Origin: Kytococcus sedentarius DSM 20547
GTDB lineage: Bacteria; Actinomycetota; Actinomycetes; Actinomycetales; Dermatophilaceae
Direction: 5' to 3'
Assembly (NCBI RefSeq): GCF_000023925.1
Contig: NC_013169.1
Coordinates: forward strand, 620,001-684,000
DNA: 64,000 bases
Numbering within the stretch: position 1 is the first letter of the stretch; each line of letters begins with the position of its first letter. Shown one piece after another: positions 33,955 to 43,602 of this stretch. A model generated the notes under the pieces. The model saw only the letters and a list, made by a program, of their open reading frames with translations. It was not told the DNA's origin and made no database searches. A program made the translations under genes and the position numbers.

Positions 33955-34647
33955 ATGAAGACTCCTGACCTTTCCGATGCCCGCTCCCGCCACCGAATGA
34001 TCGCGGTGCTCGCCGCCCTCGTGGCGGTCCTCGTGCTCGCCGGGATCGGCGTCTACGGCCTGATCACCGGACCACCCACCAGCACCGAACCCAGCAGCGA
34101 CGACAGCAACGGACCGGGACCAGTTGTCACCGTGCCCGATCCTGTACCCACCCAGACACCCCGTCTGCCCGTGGTGCGGCCCTCGGCGGACCCCGAGACG
34201 TTCGCCGGCAACGTCGCCACGGCGCTGTTCAGCTGGGATACCGCCAGCGGGTTCATGCCCCTGGACTACACCGCCGTCGTGTTAGAGGTGGGTGATCCCT
34301 CGGGCGCGGAGCAGGCCGGTCTGGCCGCTGACATCGCCACCTACCTTCCGTCTCGGGAGGCGTGGGTCGAGCTGCGTCAGTACGCCACCACCCAGCACCT
34401 CACCGTCGACACCATCTACGTCCCTGACACCTGGGATGACGCCGTGGCGCAGGCCCAGCCGGGGCAGCTCGCTGAGGGCACGATTGCGTACACGATCGAG
34501 GGCGCCCGCCACCGCGACGGGGTCTGGAACGAGCAGGCCGTCACCTCCGAGCACCCGGTGGCGTTCACCGTGTTCCTCGTCTGTGGGCCGACCTACGACA
34601 CCTGCCATCTGCTGCGGCTGTCTCAGCTCGACAACCCCCTGCGCTGA
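33955..34647 (+). CDS. Membrane-anchored conjugation protein, VirB8/TcpC-like candidate
   Basis: 230 residues. One N-terminal transmembrane segment (about 14-38) is followed by a Pro/Thr-rich linker and a periplasmic/extracellular domain of about 150 residues with an NTF2-like pattern of helices and strands. This topology and place, just before the cell-wall hydrolase, match VirB8/TcpC-type scaffold proteins of Gram-positive T4SS. The assignment is inference. The upstream spacer has a GTGCACCT motif at 33940. Confidence 0.65.
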   Translation: MKTPDLSDARSRHRMIAVLAALVAVLVLAGIGVYGLITGPPTSTEPSSDDSNGPGPVVTVPDPVPTQTPRLPVVRPSADPETFAGNVATALFSWDTASGFMPLDYTAVVLEVGDPSGAEQAGLAADIATYLPSREAWVELRQYATTQHLTVDTIYVPDTWDDAVAQAQPGQLAEGTIAYTIEGARHRDGVWNEQAVTSEHPVAFTVFLVCGPTYDTCHLLRLSQLDNPLR

Positions 34648-34661
34648 ACGGGGGCGCTGTC

Positions 34662-36305
34662 GTGTTGAAGAAGCTCACCGTCGCCGCCCTCGCTCTGGTG
34701 CTGCTCGGCCCCTCGCTCGGGCTGATCGGCGTCGGTCTGGTGATGAACCCGGCCGCGTCGGCCACCTGCACCGTCACCGGCACGAACGTCACCGTCGGGG
34801 ACGTCCCCGACTCGTTGACTGTGACCACCGCGGGCGGTGAGATCTTCACGCTGAACCGCGCTCAGCTGACGCATGCGGCGACGATCATCGAGACCGGCTC
34901 CGGCATCGACGGGGTGACCCGGGACGGGCTGGTGATCGCGCTGATGGCCGCGCTCACCGAGTCCACCCTGCGGATGCTGTCGAACACGTCGGCGTATCCG
35001 GAGTCCGGGGACTACCCCAACGACGGGGACGGCTCCGACCACGACTCGCTCGGCCTGTTCCAGATGCGTCCGCAATCGGGGTGGGGCACCGTCGCCGACC
35101 TCATGGACCCCGTCTACCAGGCGCGGGCGTTCTTCGGCGGACCTGACGGACCGAACCACCCCTCACCGCGCGGGTTGCTGGACATCCCCGGCTGGGAACA
35201 GATGGACAAGGGCGAGGCCGCCCAAGCCGTCGAAGTCTCCGCCTACCCCGACCGTTACCGCAACTACGAGCCCGTCGCCGAAACCATCCTGACCACCCTC
35301 ACCACCACTGGCGCGAGCCCGGCAGCCGGCGCCACCGCGGTGCCAGCAGTGCAGACGGTATCGGCGGAGTCCTCCCGCGTGGTGTTCCCGGTGCCGGAGA
35401 GCGCCTGGGTGCTCACCAGCGACTACGGGCCGAGGGTGCACCCGATCTCCGGGGAGAACTCGTTTCATACCGGCACCGACTTCGCCGCCCCGGACGGCAC
35501 GCCGATCCTCGCCGCCGCCGACGGCACCGTCACCGTCGCCGAGTTCTCCGGCGGGTACGGGGGTCTGATCGTCGTCGAGCACCAGATCGCCGGGCAGACG
35601 GTGGCGACCGCGTATGCGCACATGTGGGAGCACGGCATCCACGTCACCGCCGGCGACCAGGTCGCCGCCGGGCAGCACATCGGTGACATCGGCTCGTCTG
35701 GCAACAGCACCGGCCCGCACCTGCACTTCGAGGTCCGCACCGGCGGCACCGACGGTGAGCACGCCGACCCCGCCGCCTGGCTCAACAGCCACCACGCTGC
35801 TGACCTGCCCGAACCCGAGACCGGCGCCCCCGCCGGCTGTGACCCCGGCACCGCGCCACCCGGCGGTGAGCCGGATCCGGTCGATGGGGACCCGGACGCG
35901 CTGGTGGACGACCCCACCTCCGGTGGGCAGATCACGGCGCGGATGCAGCACGTCTATACCCAGGGCATCGAGGCGTTTCCCGACACGAGCTGGGCGTGCT
36001 ACTCACCCCGGCCCGGCACCCGCTCCGAGCACCCGCTCGGCAGGGCGTGTGACCTCACGTTCGGCAACGCCATCGGCCAGCACCCCACCCCGGCCCAGCT
36101 CGAAGCCGGGTGGGCCGTGACGAACTGGATGAAGGACCACGCCGAGGTCCTCGGGGTGGAATACCTGATCTGGCAGGGCCGCATCTGGTCCGCCGCCCGC
36201 GACGCCGAGGGGTGGCGTGACTACAACGGCGGTGGCATGCACGACCCCGATGACGTCACCGGCGGCCACTACGACCACCTCCACATCACCGTCCGGGCCA
36301 ACTAG
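34662..36305 (+). CDS. Three-domain secreted cell-wall hydrolase (lytic/M23 peptidase)
   Basis: 547 residues from a GTG at 34662. A signal/anchor segment (LTVAALALVLLGPSLGLIGV) leads into a lysozyme-like helical domain (about 65-200; ALMAALTESTLR, SLGLFQMRP). Next is an M23 metallopeptidase domain (about 235-370) with FHTGTDF and HLHFEV zinc motifs. A C-terminal domain (about 420-547) ends in HLHITV and resembles actinobacterial peptidoglycan-binding or hydrolase modules. It opens the wall for the mating channel. It is the last conjugation gene before the recombinase insertion. Confidence 0.88.
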   Translation: MLKKLTVAALALVLLGPSLGLIGVGLVMNPAASATCTVTGTNVTVGDVPDSLTVTTAGGEIFTLNRAQLTHAATIIETGSGIDGVTRDGLVIALMAALTESTLRMLSNTSAYPESGDYPNDGDGSDHDSLGLFQMRPQSGWGTVADLMDPVYQARAFFGGPDGPNHPSPRGLLDIPGWEQMDKGEAAQAVEVSAYPDRYRNYEPVAETILTTLTTTGASPAAGATAVPAVQTVSAESSRVVFPVPESAWVLTSDYGPRVHPISGENSFHTGTDFAAPDGTPILAAADGTVTVAEFSGGYGGLIVVEHQIAGQTVATAYAHMWEHGIHVTAGDQVAAGQHIGDIGSSGNSTGPHLHFEVRTGGTDGEHADPAAWLNSHHAADLPEPETGAPAGCDPGTAPPGGEPDPVDGDPDALVDDPTSGGQITARMQHVYTQGIEAFPDTSWACYSPRPGTRSEHPLGRACDLTFGNAIGQHPTPAQLEAGWAVTNWMKDHAEVLGVEYLIWQGRIWSAARDAEGWRDYNGGGMHDPDDVTGGHYDHLHITVRAN

Positions 36306-36313
36306 CAATTATT
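36304..36313. repeat. 10-bp terminal inverted repeat candidate, left
   Basis: AGCAATTATT overlaps the stop of the hydrolase gene; its exact reverse complement is at 40291-40300. The pair brackets the recombinase trio and the HEPN-like gene. Confidence 0.45.
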
Positions 36314-36468
36314 ACATTAGATGTAATCGCTGACGGCCCGGTTTATGCGGATTCCCTGGTCAGGCAAGAGTATCAGCGGACCGCGCCAAGGGCTCCGGAA
36401 GCGGCATGCGACCAGGGGAAACACGTCGCGGCTTACATTAAATGTACTTTTCTTACATTAGATGTAAG
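36311..36468. repeat. Three TTACATTARATGTAA inverted repeats before the recombinase
   Basis: Copies lie at 36311-36327 (7-bp arms around TAG), 36433-36447 (arms around TAA, one mismatch) and 36452-36468 (perfect 7-bp arms around TAG). The last two are centred 20 bp apart, about two helical turns. They are AT-rich against a GC-rich background and sit just before the recombinase start, so they are likely binding sites for the recombinase or the HTH protein. Confidence 0.75.
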
Positions 36469-36477
36469 ACTGTCGGG

Positions 36478-37599
36478 GTGGACTTCGAGGACGGGAACCG
36501 GCCTGGATCGGTGGTGGCGCTGCGGCCGGGCAACGTGTCGTTGCTGCGCCCGGCGGAGCAGGTCTTCGACGACATGCTCACCGGGTGGTCCGCGCAGCAG
36601 TCCTCACGGATGCTGAACCCGAAGACGATCCAGGCACGGCTGGCTCAAGTGCGCCGGTTCACCGGGTTCTGCGGGAACCTGCCGTGGGAGTGGGCCCCGG
36701 CCGATGTCGAGGAGTGGACCACCGAGCTGGTCTCCGGTGACAAGCCGTGCTCCCACGGCACAATCCGCAGCTATCAGAACGCAGTCGCGCTGTTCTGCGA
36801 CTTCCTCACCGACCGCCGCTACGGGTGGATCGAGCGGTGCGAGGAGCTGTTCGGCACGCACCCGGTGCAGATCTGCCACGAATGGAACACCGCGATCCAC
36901 ACCGGCGATCACGAAACCCGCCCGGCGGTGCGACCGTTGTCGCGGAGCGAGGTGCAGACGTTCTTCGACTACGCCGACGATCGCGTCGACCAAGCCCGCA
37001 CGCGGGGCAAGAAGGGCTGGAAGTCGGTGTTCCGCGACGCGACGCTGTTCAAGATGATCTACGCCTTCGGGCTGCGCCGTCGCGAGGTCGGGATGCTCGA
37101 CCTGCACGACTTCACCCGCAACCCGACCGCGACCGAGTTCGGCCGGTTCGGGGTCTGCAACGTCCGCTGGGCCAAGGCCAGCCGCGGTTCCCAGCCCCGG
37201 CGGCGGGCGGTGCTAGCTGTGTTCGACTGGACCCGGCCGGTGATCGAGGAATACGTCACCGACGTGCTGCCACTGTTCGACGTCGCTGATGCCGCGATGC
37301 TCTGGCCGACCGAACGACAATCACGGATCACCGGCAGCTACATCGGGATGCGGTTCGCCGAGTACCGTGACGACCTCGGCTTCGACGCCGCGCTGCACCC
37401 GCACTGCCTGCGGCACTCCTATGTGACCCATCTGATCGAGGACGGCTTCGACCCGCTGTTCGTCCAGCAGCAGGTCGGCCACCGTTGGGGCTCGACCACC
37501 GCCCTCTACACCGGCGTATCCGGTGACTACCGCAACCGCACCCTACGCCGCGCCCTGGATGCGGCGTTCACCCCACCGACCGCGATCGAGGAAGGCTGA
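36478..37599 (+). CDS. Tyrosine recombinase
   Basis: 373 residues from a GTG at 36478. The catalytic set is complete: Arg near 200 (GLRRRE), Lys233, His309 and Arg312 (HCLRHSY), His335 (VGHRW) and nucleophile Tyr344. The N-terminal SAM-like core-binding domain spans about 25-130. The frame is open to an ATG at 36442 inside the palindromes, but 36478 clears them. Five bases separate its stop from the HTH gene, and the third gene follows 9 bp later. It probably moves the nested region, not the whole ICE, which has its own serine integrase. Confidence 0.88.
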   Translation: MDFEDGNRPGSVVALRPGNVSLLRPAEQVFDDMLTGWSAQQSSRMLNPKTIQARLAQVRRFTGFCGNLPWEWAPADVEEWTTELVSGDKPCSHGTIRSYQNAVALFCDFLTDRRYGWIERCEELFGTHPVQICHEWNTAIHTGDHETRPAVRPLSRSEVQTFFDYADDRVDQARTRGKKGWKSVFRDATLFKMIYAFGLRRREVGMLDLHDFTRNPTATEFGRFGVCNVRWAKASRGSQPRRRAVLAVFDWTRPVIEEYVTDVLPLFDVADAAMLWPTERQSRITGSYIGMRFAEYRDDLGFDAALHPHCLRHSYVTHLIEDGFDPLFVQQQVGHRWGSTTALYTGVSGDYRNRTLRRALDAAFTPPTAIEEG

Positions 37600-37604
37600 T
37601 CCTG

Positions 37605-37943
37605 ATGACGAAGACCGTCGCCTACCACTGGCACCTGCGCAAGGTGATGAACGAGCACGGCATGAACGCCACCACCGACCTGGTGCCGCTGCTGGCCGAG
37701 CGGGGCGTGGTGATGACCTCCACGCAGGTCTACCGGATCGTCACAGGTGAGCCCGAGCGGTTGAACATGCGGCTGCTCGCCGCGCTCTGCGACATCTTCG
37801 ATGTCACCCCAAACGACCTGATCGAGCCCTACGTCGCCACCAGCTCACGGCGCGGACGCAAGACCGGCACCACCGGCGCCACGCCGCCGAAGCCGAGCAA
37901 GAACCGTCCGACCCGTGCTGTGATCAAGCCTGCCGGGGACTGA
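37605..37943 (+). CDS. XRE-like helix-turn-helix protein
   Basis: 112 residues. The HTH covers about 8-75 (WHLRKVMNEHGMNATTDLVPLLAERGVVMTSTQVYRIV, then RLNMRLLAALCDIFDVTPNDLI) and matches the second gene of tyrosine-recombinase/HTH/zinc-protein trios in actinobacteria. A basic tail follows. It is likely to bind the TTACATTARATGTAA sites as repressor or directionality factor; this is inference. GAAGGCTGAT precedes the ATG. Confidence 0.8.
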   Translation: MTKTVAYHWHLRKVMNEHGMNATTDLVPLLAERGVVMTSTQVYRIVTGEPERLNMRLLAALCDIFDVTPNDLIEPYVATSSRRGRKTGTTGATPPKPSKNRPTRAVIKPAGD

Positions 37944-37952
37944 CCGGACCCG

Positions 37953-39617
37953 ATGGCGAGCACGATCGTCAGCGGCACCTGTTTCCGCTGTGGTCGGGTG
38001 AGGAACCTGCGCTGGAACCACGCCCTGGACCGAGGCGAATGCCGGGCCTGCCGCGCCCGCCGCTCACCCAAGGAGACCTGCGCCGGCTGCCGCAGGCAGC
38101 GGCGGGTCAACGCCCGCACCCGCGATGGTGGCGCGCTCTGCGTGACGTGCTACGCCCGAACCCGCACCACCGACGACGCCTGCGACGAGTGCGGCAGCAT
38201 CGGCCCGCTGGCCATACGAGCCGGCGGCAGGGGCTCCTCGTCACGGAGTCTCTGCGTCCGCTGCTACCGGAACCCGCGACGGCCCTGCGGCATCTGCGGA
38301 CGACTCAAACGGGTCGCGCTGAAAGCCACCGCAACGACGCCGGATGTCTGCCCGACCTGCTACCAAGCGCCGGTGATCGACTGCTCCCTCTGCGGCCAGC
38401 AAGCCCTCGGCCGACGCACCACCAACCACGGCTGGCCACGCTGCTTCGCCTGCCAATCCGCCCAGCAGATCGACGCCGCACTCACCGGTCCGGACGGCAC
38501 GATCCGCCCCGAGCTCAAACCCGTCCGCGACGCCTTGACCGAGTTCCGCCAACCCCGATCGCTGCTGAACAACTGGCACGACCTACCGAGCCTGCACCTG
38601 CTGACCGACATCGCCCGAGGCCGACTCGACCTGTCGCACGATGCCCTCGACGCCCGGCCGCAGGTGTTCTCGGTGACCTACCTGCGGGCCATGCTCGTCG
38701 CCGCCGGAGCGCTCCCGCCACGCGACGAGAACGCCGCCCGGCTGCACCGCCACGCTGCCGAAGCCGTTACCGACATCACCGATCCCGAACTGCGCGGGGT
38801 GCTCACCCGCTACGCCCGTTGGCACGTCGTCGGCCGCGCCAAGACCGACCGCCACGGCCACCTCACCGCCCACGTCGCGGCGCGCTGCCGAAGCGACATC
38901 CAGGCCGCCCATGCCTTCCTCGACCACCTCACCGCTCTTGGCCATGACCTCGACGACTGCCCGCAAACGTGCGTCGACGCCTGGCTCAGCACCAACCGCA
39001 GCGCACGCCTGACCTTCATCCGCTGGCTCAAACGAGGCGGCTACCTTCCCCAAACGCGGCTACCCGATCCCGTCGCGCAGAAGGACCCCAGTCACGACAT
39101 CGACCCCGAGGATCAGCTCGCCCGCGTCCGCCAATTCCTACACGACCCCGACAGCGCCAGCGTCGAGGACCGAGCCGCAGCCTGCCTGATCCTGCTCTAC
39201 GCCCAGCCCGTCGCGAAGATCGCCGCCCTCACCACTAATGACGTCGGAGTCCGTGGCGGCGACACCTACCTCGCCCTCGGCTCCGAGCCGATGCTGCTCA
39301 TCCCGCCCCTGGACGCCCTGGTCACGGCGCTGCCGGTCGCCAAGCCGTTCGGCACCGCGAGCACCCTGGCCGACACCCGGTGGCTGTTCACCGGCAAGAA
39401 CGCCGGCACCCACCTGCACCCAGCCTCGCTCATGGCGCGCATGAACCGGCTCGGGATCATCACCCGCGCCAGCCGGAACACGGCGCTGCTACACCTGGTA
39501 TCCACGACCCCGCCCGCCGTGTTCGCCTCCCTCATCGGCATCCACGTCAACACCGCCACCCGCTGGGCCGAACTCACCGGCTCGGCCTGGAACAACTACG
39601 CCGGCGCGCGCCGCTGA
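37953..39617 (+). CDS. Cys-rich protein with degenerate tyrosine-recombinase-like C-terminus
   Basis: 554 residues. The first about 170 residues hold at least eight CxxC pairs (CFRC, CRAC, CAGC, CVTC, CDEC, CGIC, CPTC, CSLC, CFAC) forming several zinc modules. The C-terminal 230 residues have the helical pattern of a phage-integrase fold and end in GIHVNTATRWAELTGSAWNNY, similar in shape to the GHxxxxTTxxY segment. However, the His-x-x-Arg pair is not recognisable, so it is probably a non-catalytic partner. It is the third gene of the recombinase trio. Confidence 0.75.
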   Translation: MASTIVSGTCFRCGRVRNLRWNHALDRGECRACRARRSPKETCAGCRRQRRVNARTRDGGALCVTCYARTRTTDDACDECGSIGPLAIRAGGRGSSSRSLCVRCYRNPRRPCGICGRLKRVALKATATTPDVCPTCYQAPVIDCSLCGQQALGRRTTNHGWPRCFACQSAQQIDAALTGPDGTIRPELKPVRDALTEFRQPRSLLNNWHDLPSLHLLTDIARGRLDLSHDALDARPQVFSVTYLRAMLVAAGALPPRDENAARLHRHAAEAVTDITDPELRGVLTRYARWHVVGRAKTDRHGHLTAHVAARCRSDIQAAHAFLDHLTALGHDLDDCPQTCVDAWLSTNRSARLTFIRWLKRGGYLPQTRLPDPVAQKDPSHDIDPEDQLARVRQFLHDPDSASVEDRAAACLILLYAQPVAKIAALTTNDVGVRGGDTYLALGSEPMLLIPPLDALVTALPVAKPFGTASTLADTRWLFTGKNAGTHLHPASLMARMNRLGIITRASRNTALLHLVSTTPPAVFASLIGIHVNTATRWAELTGSAWNNYAGARR

Positions 39618-39687
39618 CGCTGACCGATCCAGCAGCTTGGCGCGCTTCGGGAGGGCCGCCAGCCCGAACGATCAAGCGGAGGGAGGC

Positions 39688-40182
39688 TTACAGGTCTCGA
39701 ATGTCCTCGACACCTTCATCGCTAATCTTGAAGATCGTTACCTCGGGATTCGTGTCAACGAGATACCTGTTCAGCAGGTCGCTGACTCGATCGATGGTCT
39801 GCGTTGCGTCGTCGATGGAGTCGTAGAGCTTCCGATACAGCTCGGGGCTGTCCCAGCCAGGGATGCCCTTCCATCCGCCGTGGTCGAACAGCAACCGGTG
39901 GACCAGATAGTTCCGCGCCTCGACAAGGTTGCGGTACTCGGCTTGGAGGTGGTCTGGAAGCTGAGGCTCCACGGCCTTTGCTTTCGCCCCCAGCGTGCTC
40001 CGCTCACGAGGGGGCTTGCCCAGCAGCACCTGGTGGATCGTCTCTGCGGCGGCTTCGGCGACCTGGCAACGGGCGATCGCTCTGCCGAGCAGCAGGTACA
40101 GCAACTGCTGAGCGTCCTCCGGATTACCGGGAACGGGCACCTCCTGCGCCAACAGACCACCTCTCTGATCATCGTCGCGCAT
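39688..40182 (-). CDS. HEPN-like small protein of unknown function
   Basis: 164 residues from the ATG at 40182; the frame is open to 40266. It is mostly helical and contains RNYLVH (Arg90 to His95), the R-x4-H pattern of HEPN RNases, after a helix with charged residues. HEPN proteins act as toxins or defence RNases, often with a nucleotidyltransferase partner; none is adjacent. It is convergent with the recombinase trio and lies inside the 10-bp inverted repeats, so it is cargo of that module. The RNase role is inference. Confidence 0.6.
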   Translation of the reverse strand: MRDDDQRGGLLAQEVPVPGNPEDAQQLLYLLLGRAIARCQVAEAAAETIHQVLLGKPPRERSTLGAKAKAVEPQLPDHLQAEYRNLVEARNYLVHRLLFDHGGWKGIPGWDSPELYRKLYDSIDDATQTIDRVSDLLNRYLVDTNPEVTIFKISDEGVEDIRDL

Positions 40183-40249
40183 GGCAACAGATGCTTGCGA
40201 TCCCGGCTCGCCCGACGACCTCAGCCTACCGTCGCCGGCCCCGGCGGGT

Positions 40250-40307
40250 TCTGCCGCGCACCTCATGGCATGGACATTTCGAACGCTACGAATAATTGCT
40301 GACGCCG
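40250..40307. repeat. Imperfect about 57-bp direct repeat, left copy (att-like)
   Basis: Resembles 44538-44594: a GYGCACCT start, ATGGA, a 23-base core at 40277-40299 that matches 44561-44583 at 19 of 23 positions, and CGCCGGTT. The core has inverted TTCGA...CGAA arms like tyrosine-recombinase crossover sites. Confidence 0.55.
40291..40300. repeat. 10-bp terminal inverted repeat candidate, right
   Basis: AATAATTGCT, the exact reverse complement of 36304-36313, lies inside the left att-like repeat. Confidence 0.45.
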
Positions 40308-40320
40308 GTTAACTGGTAGT

Positions 40321-40923
40321 TCAGCCGTGTGAATCTTCTTGTGGGTGGATCGCACCGAGGGCCTTACGCAGGGCGGGCCCCAGTGGCTCGTGGGCGCCCG
40401 CGAGGTACCACTGTTCGACAGCGGTGTAGAGAGCCCAAACCAGGGAGGCGGCGATGACGTGGCACTCGGTGGGCGTGCGCTGGGGTGCGGTGCGCCGGGC
40501 GGTCAACGCCTCGGCGAGGGCTTGGCGGGTCTGGTCGATGGTCATGAGCCACGCCGCCCGGACGGACGGGACCTCGAAGTAGTAGCGGGTTCGGCGGGCG
40601 GTGAGCTCGGCGTCTCGGACGAAGTGCGCCTCACTGATGTCGTCAAGGGCCAGGGCGGTCGCTTCGTAGATGTCGTGGTCGCGGAGGTGTCGAGCGAGGG
40701 AAGACATGAGCGTGTCGTCGTGCTCGTCGCGGATGACCAGGGCCTCCTTCGTGCCGAAGTACCGGTAGATCGAGCTTGGGGAAACGTGGGCTGCCGCGGC
40801 TACCTGCTCGACCGTAACGTGGTCGAACCCGTGTGTGTCGAACAGGTCGACGGCGGCCACCTGGATGCGGTGCATGGCGGCTGCGCGCTTACGCTCGCGT
40901 AGCCCCGACGCTGTCCGGCTCAT
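40321..40923 (-). CDS. TetR-family repressor of the adjacent ABC exporter
   Basis: 200 residues from the ATG at 40923, preceded by GGGAGG. The N-terminal HTH is typical: AAMHRIQVAAVDLFDTHGFDHVTVEQVAAAAHVSPSSIYRYFGTKE (in parts). The ligand domain is helical and unassigned. It is divergent from the ABC ATPase gene, and the 58-bp gap and first codons hold two palindromic sites, so it most likely represses the exporter and itself. Confidence 0.88.
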   Translation of the reverse strand: MSRTASGLRERKRAAAMHRIQVAAVDLFDTHGFDHVTVEQVAAAAHVSPSSIYRYFGTKEALVIRDEHDDTLMSSLARHLRDHDIYEATALALDDISEAHFVRDAELTARRTRYYFEVPSVRAAWLMTIDQTRQALAEALTARRTAPQRTPTECHVIAASLVWALYTAVEQWYLAGAHEPLGPALRKALGAIHPQEDSHG

Positions 40924-40949
40924 TGACCCTCCCTCCATTTGGATCTGGT

Positions 40950-40998
40950 AGTGACTGTCACCTTACTGCTACCGTGGACACATGAGACAGTCACTGTC
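40950..40998. promoter_or_regulatory. Paired TetR operator candidates
   Basis: GTGACTGTCAC at 40951-40961 and GACAGTCACTGTC at 40986-40998 are palindromes that share the 10-mer AGTGACTGTC in opposite orientation. The second overlaps the first codons of the ABC ATPase gene. Confidence 0.6.
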
Positions 40999-41956
40999 AG
41001 TTTTGGCCGCCGGCGTTGCGCCCGCGTCGACCGACGCCGTGGTGGAGGCCACCGGACTGGTCAAGCGGTTCGGTGCGGCACGCGCGTTGGACGGTTTGGA
41101 TCTCACAGTTGCTCGGGGGGAGGTCCATGGCTTCCTCGGCCCGAACGGGGCGGGAAAGTCGACAGCGATCCGCGGGTTGCTCGGCCAGTTGCGTCTGGAC
41201 GCGGGGTCAGCCCGGGTCTTCGGGCTGGATCCGTGGCGGCAGGCCGTGGAGATCCATGGCCTGCTGGCGTACGTGCCCGGGGATGTGGCGTTGTGGCCGT
41301 CACTGACGGGCGGGGAGTGCATCGACCTGCTGCTGTCCTTGCAGGGCAGCGGTTCGCGCCGTCGCCGCGCCGAGCTGCTCGATCGGTTTCAGCTGGACCC
41401 GACCAAGCGGGTCCGGACCTACTCCAAAGGCAACCGCCAGAAGGTTGCGCTGATCGCAGCGCTGGCTACCGACGCCGAATTGTTGGTCTTGGACGAACCG
41501 ACCTCGGGGCTGGACCCAGTGATGGAGGCGGAGTTCCAGCGCAGCATCCTGGAGGCACGGGATGCAGGGCGCACGGTGTTGCTGTCCAGTCACATCCTGG
41601 GTGAGGTCGAGGCTCTGTGTGATCGGGTGACGATCATTCGCCAGGGCCGCACGGTGCGCACTGGCACGCTGGACGCGTTGCGGGGGGACACCTTGACGTC
41701 GATCGAAGCCGTGACGGCGCAGCCCGTGGTTGGACTGGGCAGGCTGGAGGGTGTGTCCGCGCTGGTAGAGCGACCGGTGCCGGGGGCTGTTCGCACGACG
41801 TTCCGCGCCGCTCAGGACGAGCTGGCGCGTGCGGTCGGGCTCGTGGTAGCAGCCCAGCCGACCTCGCTGGTGGTCGCGCCCCCGAGCCTGGACGAACTGT
41901 TCTTGGGTCATTACCAGCAGGATTTGCCGGCCGGGCCCGCGGTGATCGAGGGATGA
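40982..41956 (+). CDS. ABC transporter ATP-binding protein (drug export)
   Basis: 324 residues: Walker A GPNGAGKS, signature YSKGNRQK, Walker [13 protein letters not shown] and a His switch after LLSSH. A C-terminal 90-residue extension is typical of DrrA-like exporters. The ATG lies between two operator sites with no ribosome site, so the message may be leaderless. It overlaps the permease gene by four bases. With the TetR gene it forms a resistance cassette; the drug is unknown. Confidence 0.9.
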   Translation: MRQSLSVLAAGVAPASTDAVVEATGLVKRFGAARALDGLDLTVARGEVHGFLGPNGAGKSTAIRGLLGQLRLDAGSARVFGLDPWRQAVEIHGLLAYVPGDVALWPSLTGGECIDLLLSLQGSGSRRRRAELLDRFQLDPTKRVRTYSKGNRQKVALIAALATDAELLVLDEPTSGLDPVMEAEFQRSILEARDAGRTVLLSSHILGEVEALCDRVTIIRQGRTVRTGTLDALRGDTLTSIEAVTAQPVVGLGRLEGVSALVERPVPGAVRTTFRAAQDELARAVGLVVAAQPTSLVVAPPSLDELFLGHYQQDLPAGPAVIEG

Positions 41957-43602
41957 GGTCGACCGCCGCTCACGCGCTGGGCACCCAGGCGGCACCTGGC
42001 CGATCTGCGCCTGCCCGGGCCCGGCGGTGGGCCGGGGTCTGGCTGCTGGTCCGCCTGGCCGCCCGGACGGGGTGGAAGGGACTGCTGGGATGGCCAGCGG
42101 CGATCGCTGTCTTGGTGACGGCGGTCACCGCGTCGGTCGCCGACCTGTACGACGATCCCGCTGCGCGGGAGCTGTACGCCCAGACGCTGGGCGCGTCCCC
42201 GATGACGTGGGCGCTGAACGGCCCCGCCTACGACCTGCACACCGTCGGTGGAATCGCCGTCTACGAGGTCGGGTTCTTCGGGCTCCTGGTACTGCCGGCC
42301 ATCGGGATCCACCTGGCCGTCAGTCGCACACGCCGCCCGGAGGAGTCCGGCGTCGTCGAACTCGTCACCGCCACGCGCGTCGGCAGGCTCGCCCCGCTCG
42401 GCGCCGCCCTGATGGTCGTCACCGGGTCGGTGGCACTCAGCGGCGTGCTCAGCGGCGTCGGACTGGTCGTCGTGGGGCTGCCGCCCGGTAGTTCCGCGCG
42501 GTACGCAATCGGCATCGCCCTATTAGTGCTGGTCCACAGCGGAGTGGGGTTCGTGGCCGCGCAGATCTGCCGCGGCGCCCGGGCGAGCTACATGCTCGCC
42601 CTGTCCGCACAACTGGCCATGTACCTGGTGCGGGCGGTCGTGGACGGGTTGGAGCTCTCAACCACCTGGGCCACACCCATGGGCTGGTTCGCCCAGATCC
42701 GCCCGTTCGGGGAGCAGCGCGTGTGGCCAATCCTGGCCCTGGCCGCACTATCCGCCGTGTTCATGGCACTGGCCGTGTCGCTGCGGGAGCACCGCGACCT
42801 GGGCGCCGGACTGCTGCAGGAGCGCAACGGCGCCCCGGAGGCCTCCCGAGCACTCAGGTCACCGGCGGGTCTGCTGTGGCGCACCTCCCGGTCGTCCTTC
42901 GGTGGCTGGATGGCTGCATCGCTGGCCTGGGGAGTAGGACTGGGACTGCTCGCCCGCGACATGCAAGCCCTGGTCGACACCAACCCCGCCCTGGCAACGT
43001 TCCTCGGCGCCTCGGAGGCCCCCGAGAAAGCGATGACCGCAGTCGGGGCAACCATCCTGGCGCTGGCAGCGGCAGCCATGGCGCTGCAGGGCGTGGGCCA
43101 GCTCGTCGGCGAAGAGCAGTCCGGCCGTCTCGCCGCGCTGCTGGCCACCCGCACCAGTCGCCTGAACTGGTGGGCCTCCGCAGCCAGCGTGATCGCCCTG
43201 GAGGTGCTCGCCGTGCTCGTGATGGGAGGACTAGCGCTCGGCGGAGGTACGGCCATGGCCATCGGGGACCCAGGGGCGGTCACCTCCGGCATCGTTGCGT
43301 GTGTGGCCTACATCCCAGCCGTGCTGGTCCTGGGTGCCGCCGGCGGACTCCTCTTCACGGTGCAACCCGCGGCTGCGCATCTGGGGTGGGTGCTGCTGGC
43401 TTGGTCAGCGATCGTCGCACTGCTCGGCGACACGCTGCAGCTGCCCTCGTCCGTCCGGCAATTGTCACCACTCGAGCACGTCGGGCGCGTTCCCGTCCAG
43501 GACCCCCAACTCGCGGCAAGCGCCGCCCTCAGCGCGCTGGCCGTGCTACTGGTCCTGGCCGGGGGCCTGGCTCTGACCAGACGCGACCTGCGCCACAACT
43601 GA
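41953..43602 (+). CDS. ABC transporter permease, polyketide-antibiotic-exporter type
   Basis: 549 residues with about twelve hydrophobic segments in two halves, the layout of actinobacterial permeases annotated as polyketide antibiotic transporters. The GTG/ATG region at 41953 overlaps the ATPase stop. With the ATPase it should export a hydrophobic drug. The start may be an ATG at 41953. Confidence 0.87.
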   Translation: MRSTAAHALGTQAAPGRSAPARARRWAGVWLLVRLAARTGWKGLLGWPAAIAVLVTAVTASVADLYDDPAARELYAQTLGASPMTWALNGPAYDLHTVGGIAVYEVGFFGLLVLPAIGIHLAVSRTRRPEESGVVELVTATRVGRLAPLGAALMVVTGSVALSGVLSGVGLVVVGLPPGSSARYAIGIALLVLVHSGVGFVAAQICRGARASYMLALSAQLAMYLVRAVVDGLELSTTWATPMGWFAQIRPFGEQRVWPILALAALSAVFMALAVSLREHRDLGAGLLQERNGAPEASRALRSPAGLLWRTSRSSFGGWMAASLAWGVGLGLLARDMQALVDTNPALATFLGASEAPEKAMTAVGATILALAAAAMALQGVGQLVGEEQSGRLAALLATRTSRLNWWASAASVIALEVLAVLVMGGLALGGGTAMAIGDPGAVTSGIVACVAYIPAVLVLGAAGGLLFTVQPAAAHLGWVLLAWSAIVALLGDTLQLPSSVRQLSPLEHVGRVPVQDPQLAASAALSALAVLLVLAGGLALTRRDLRHN

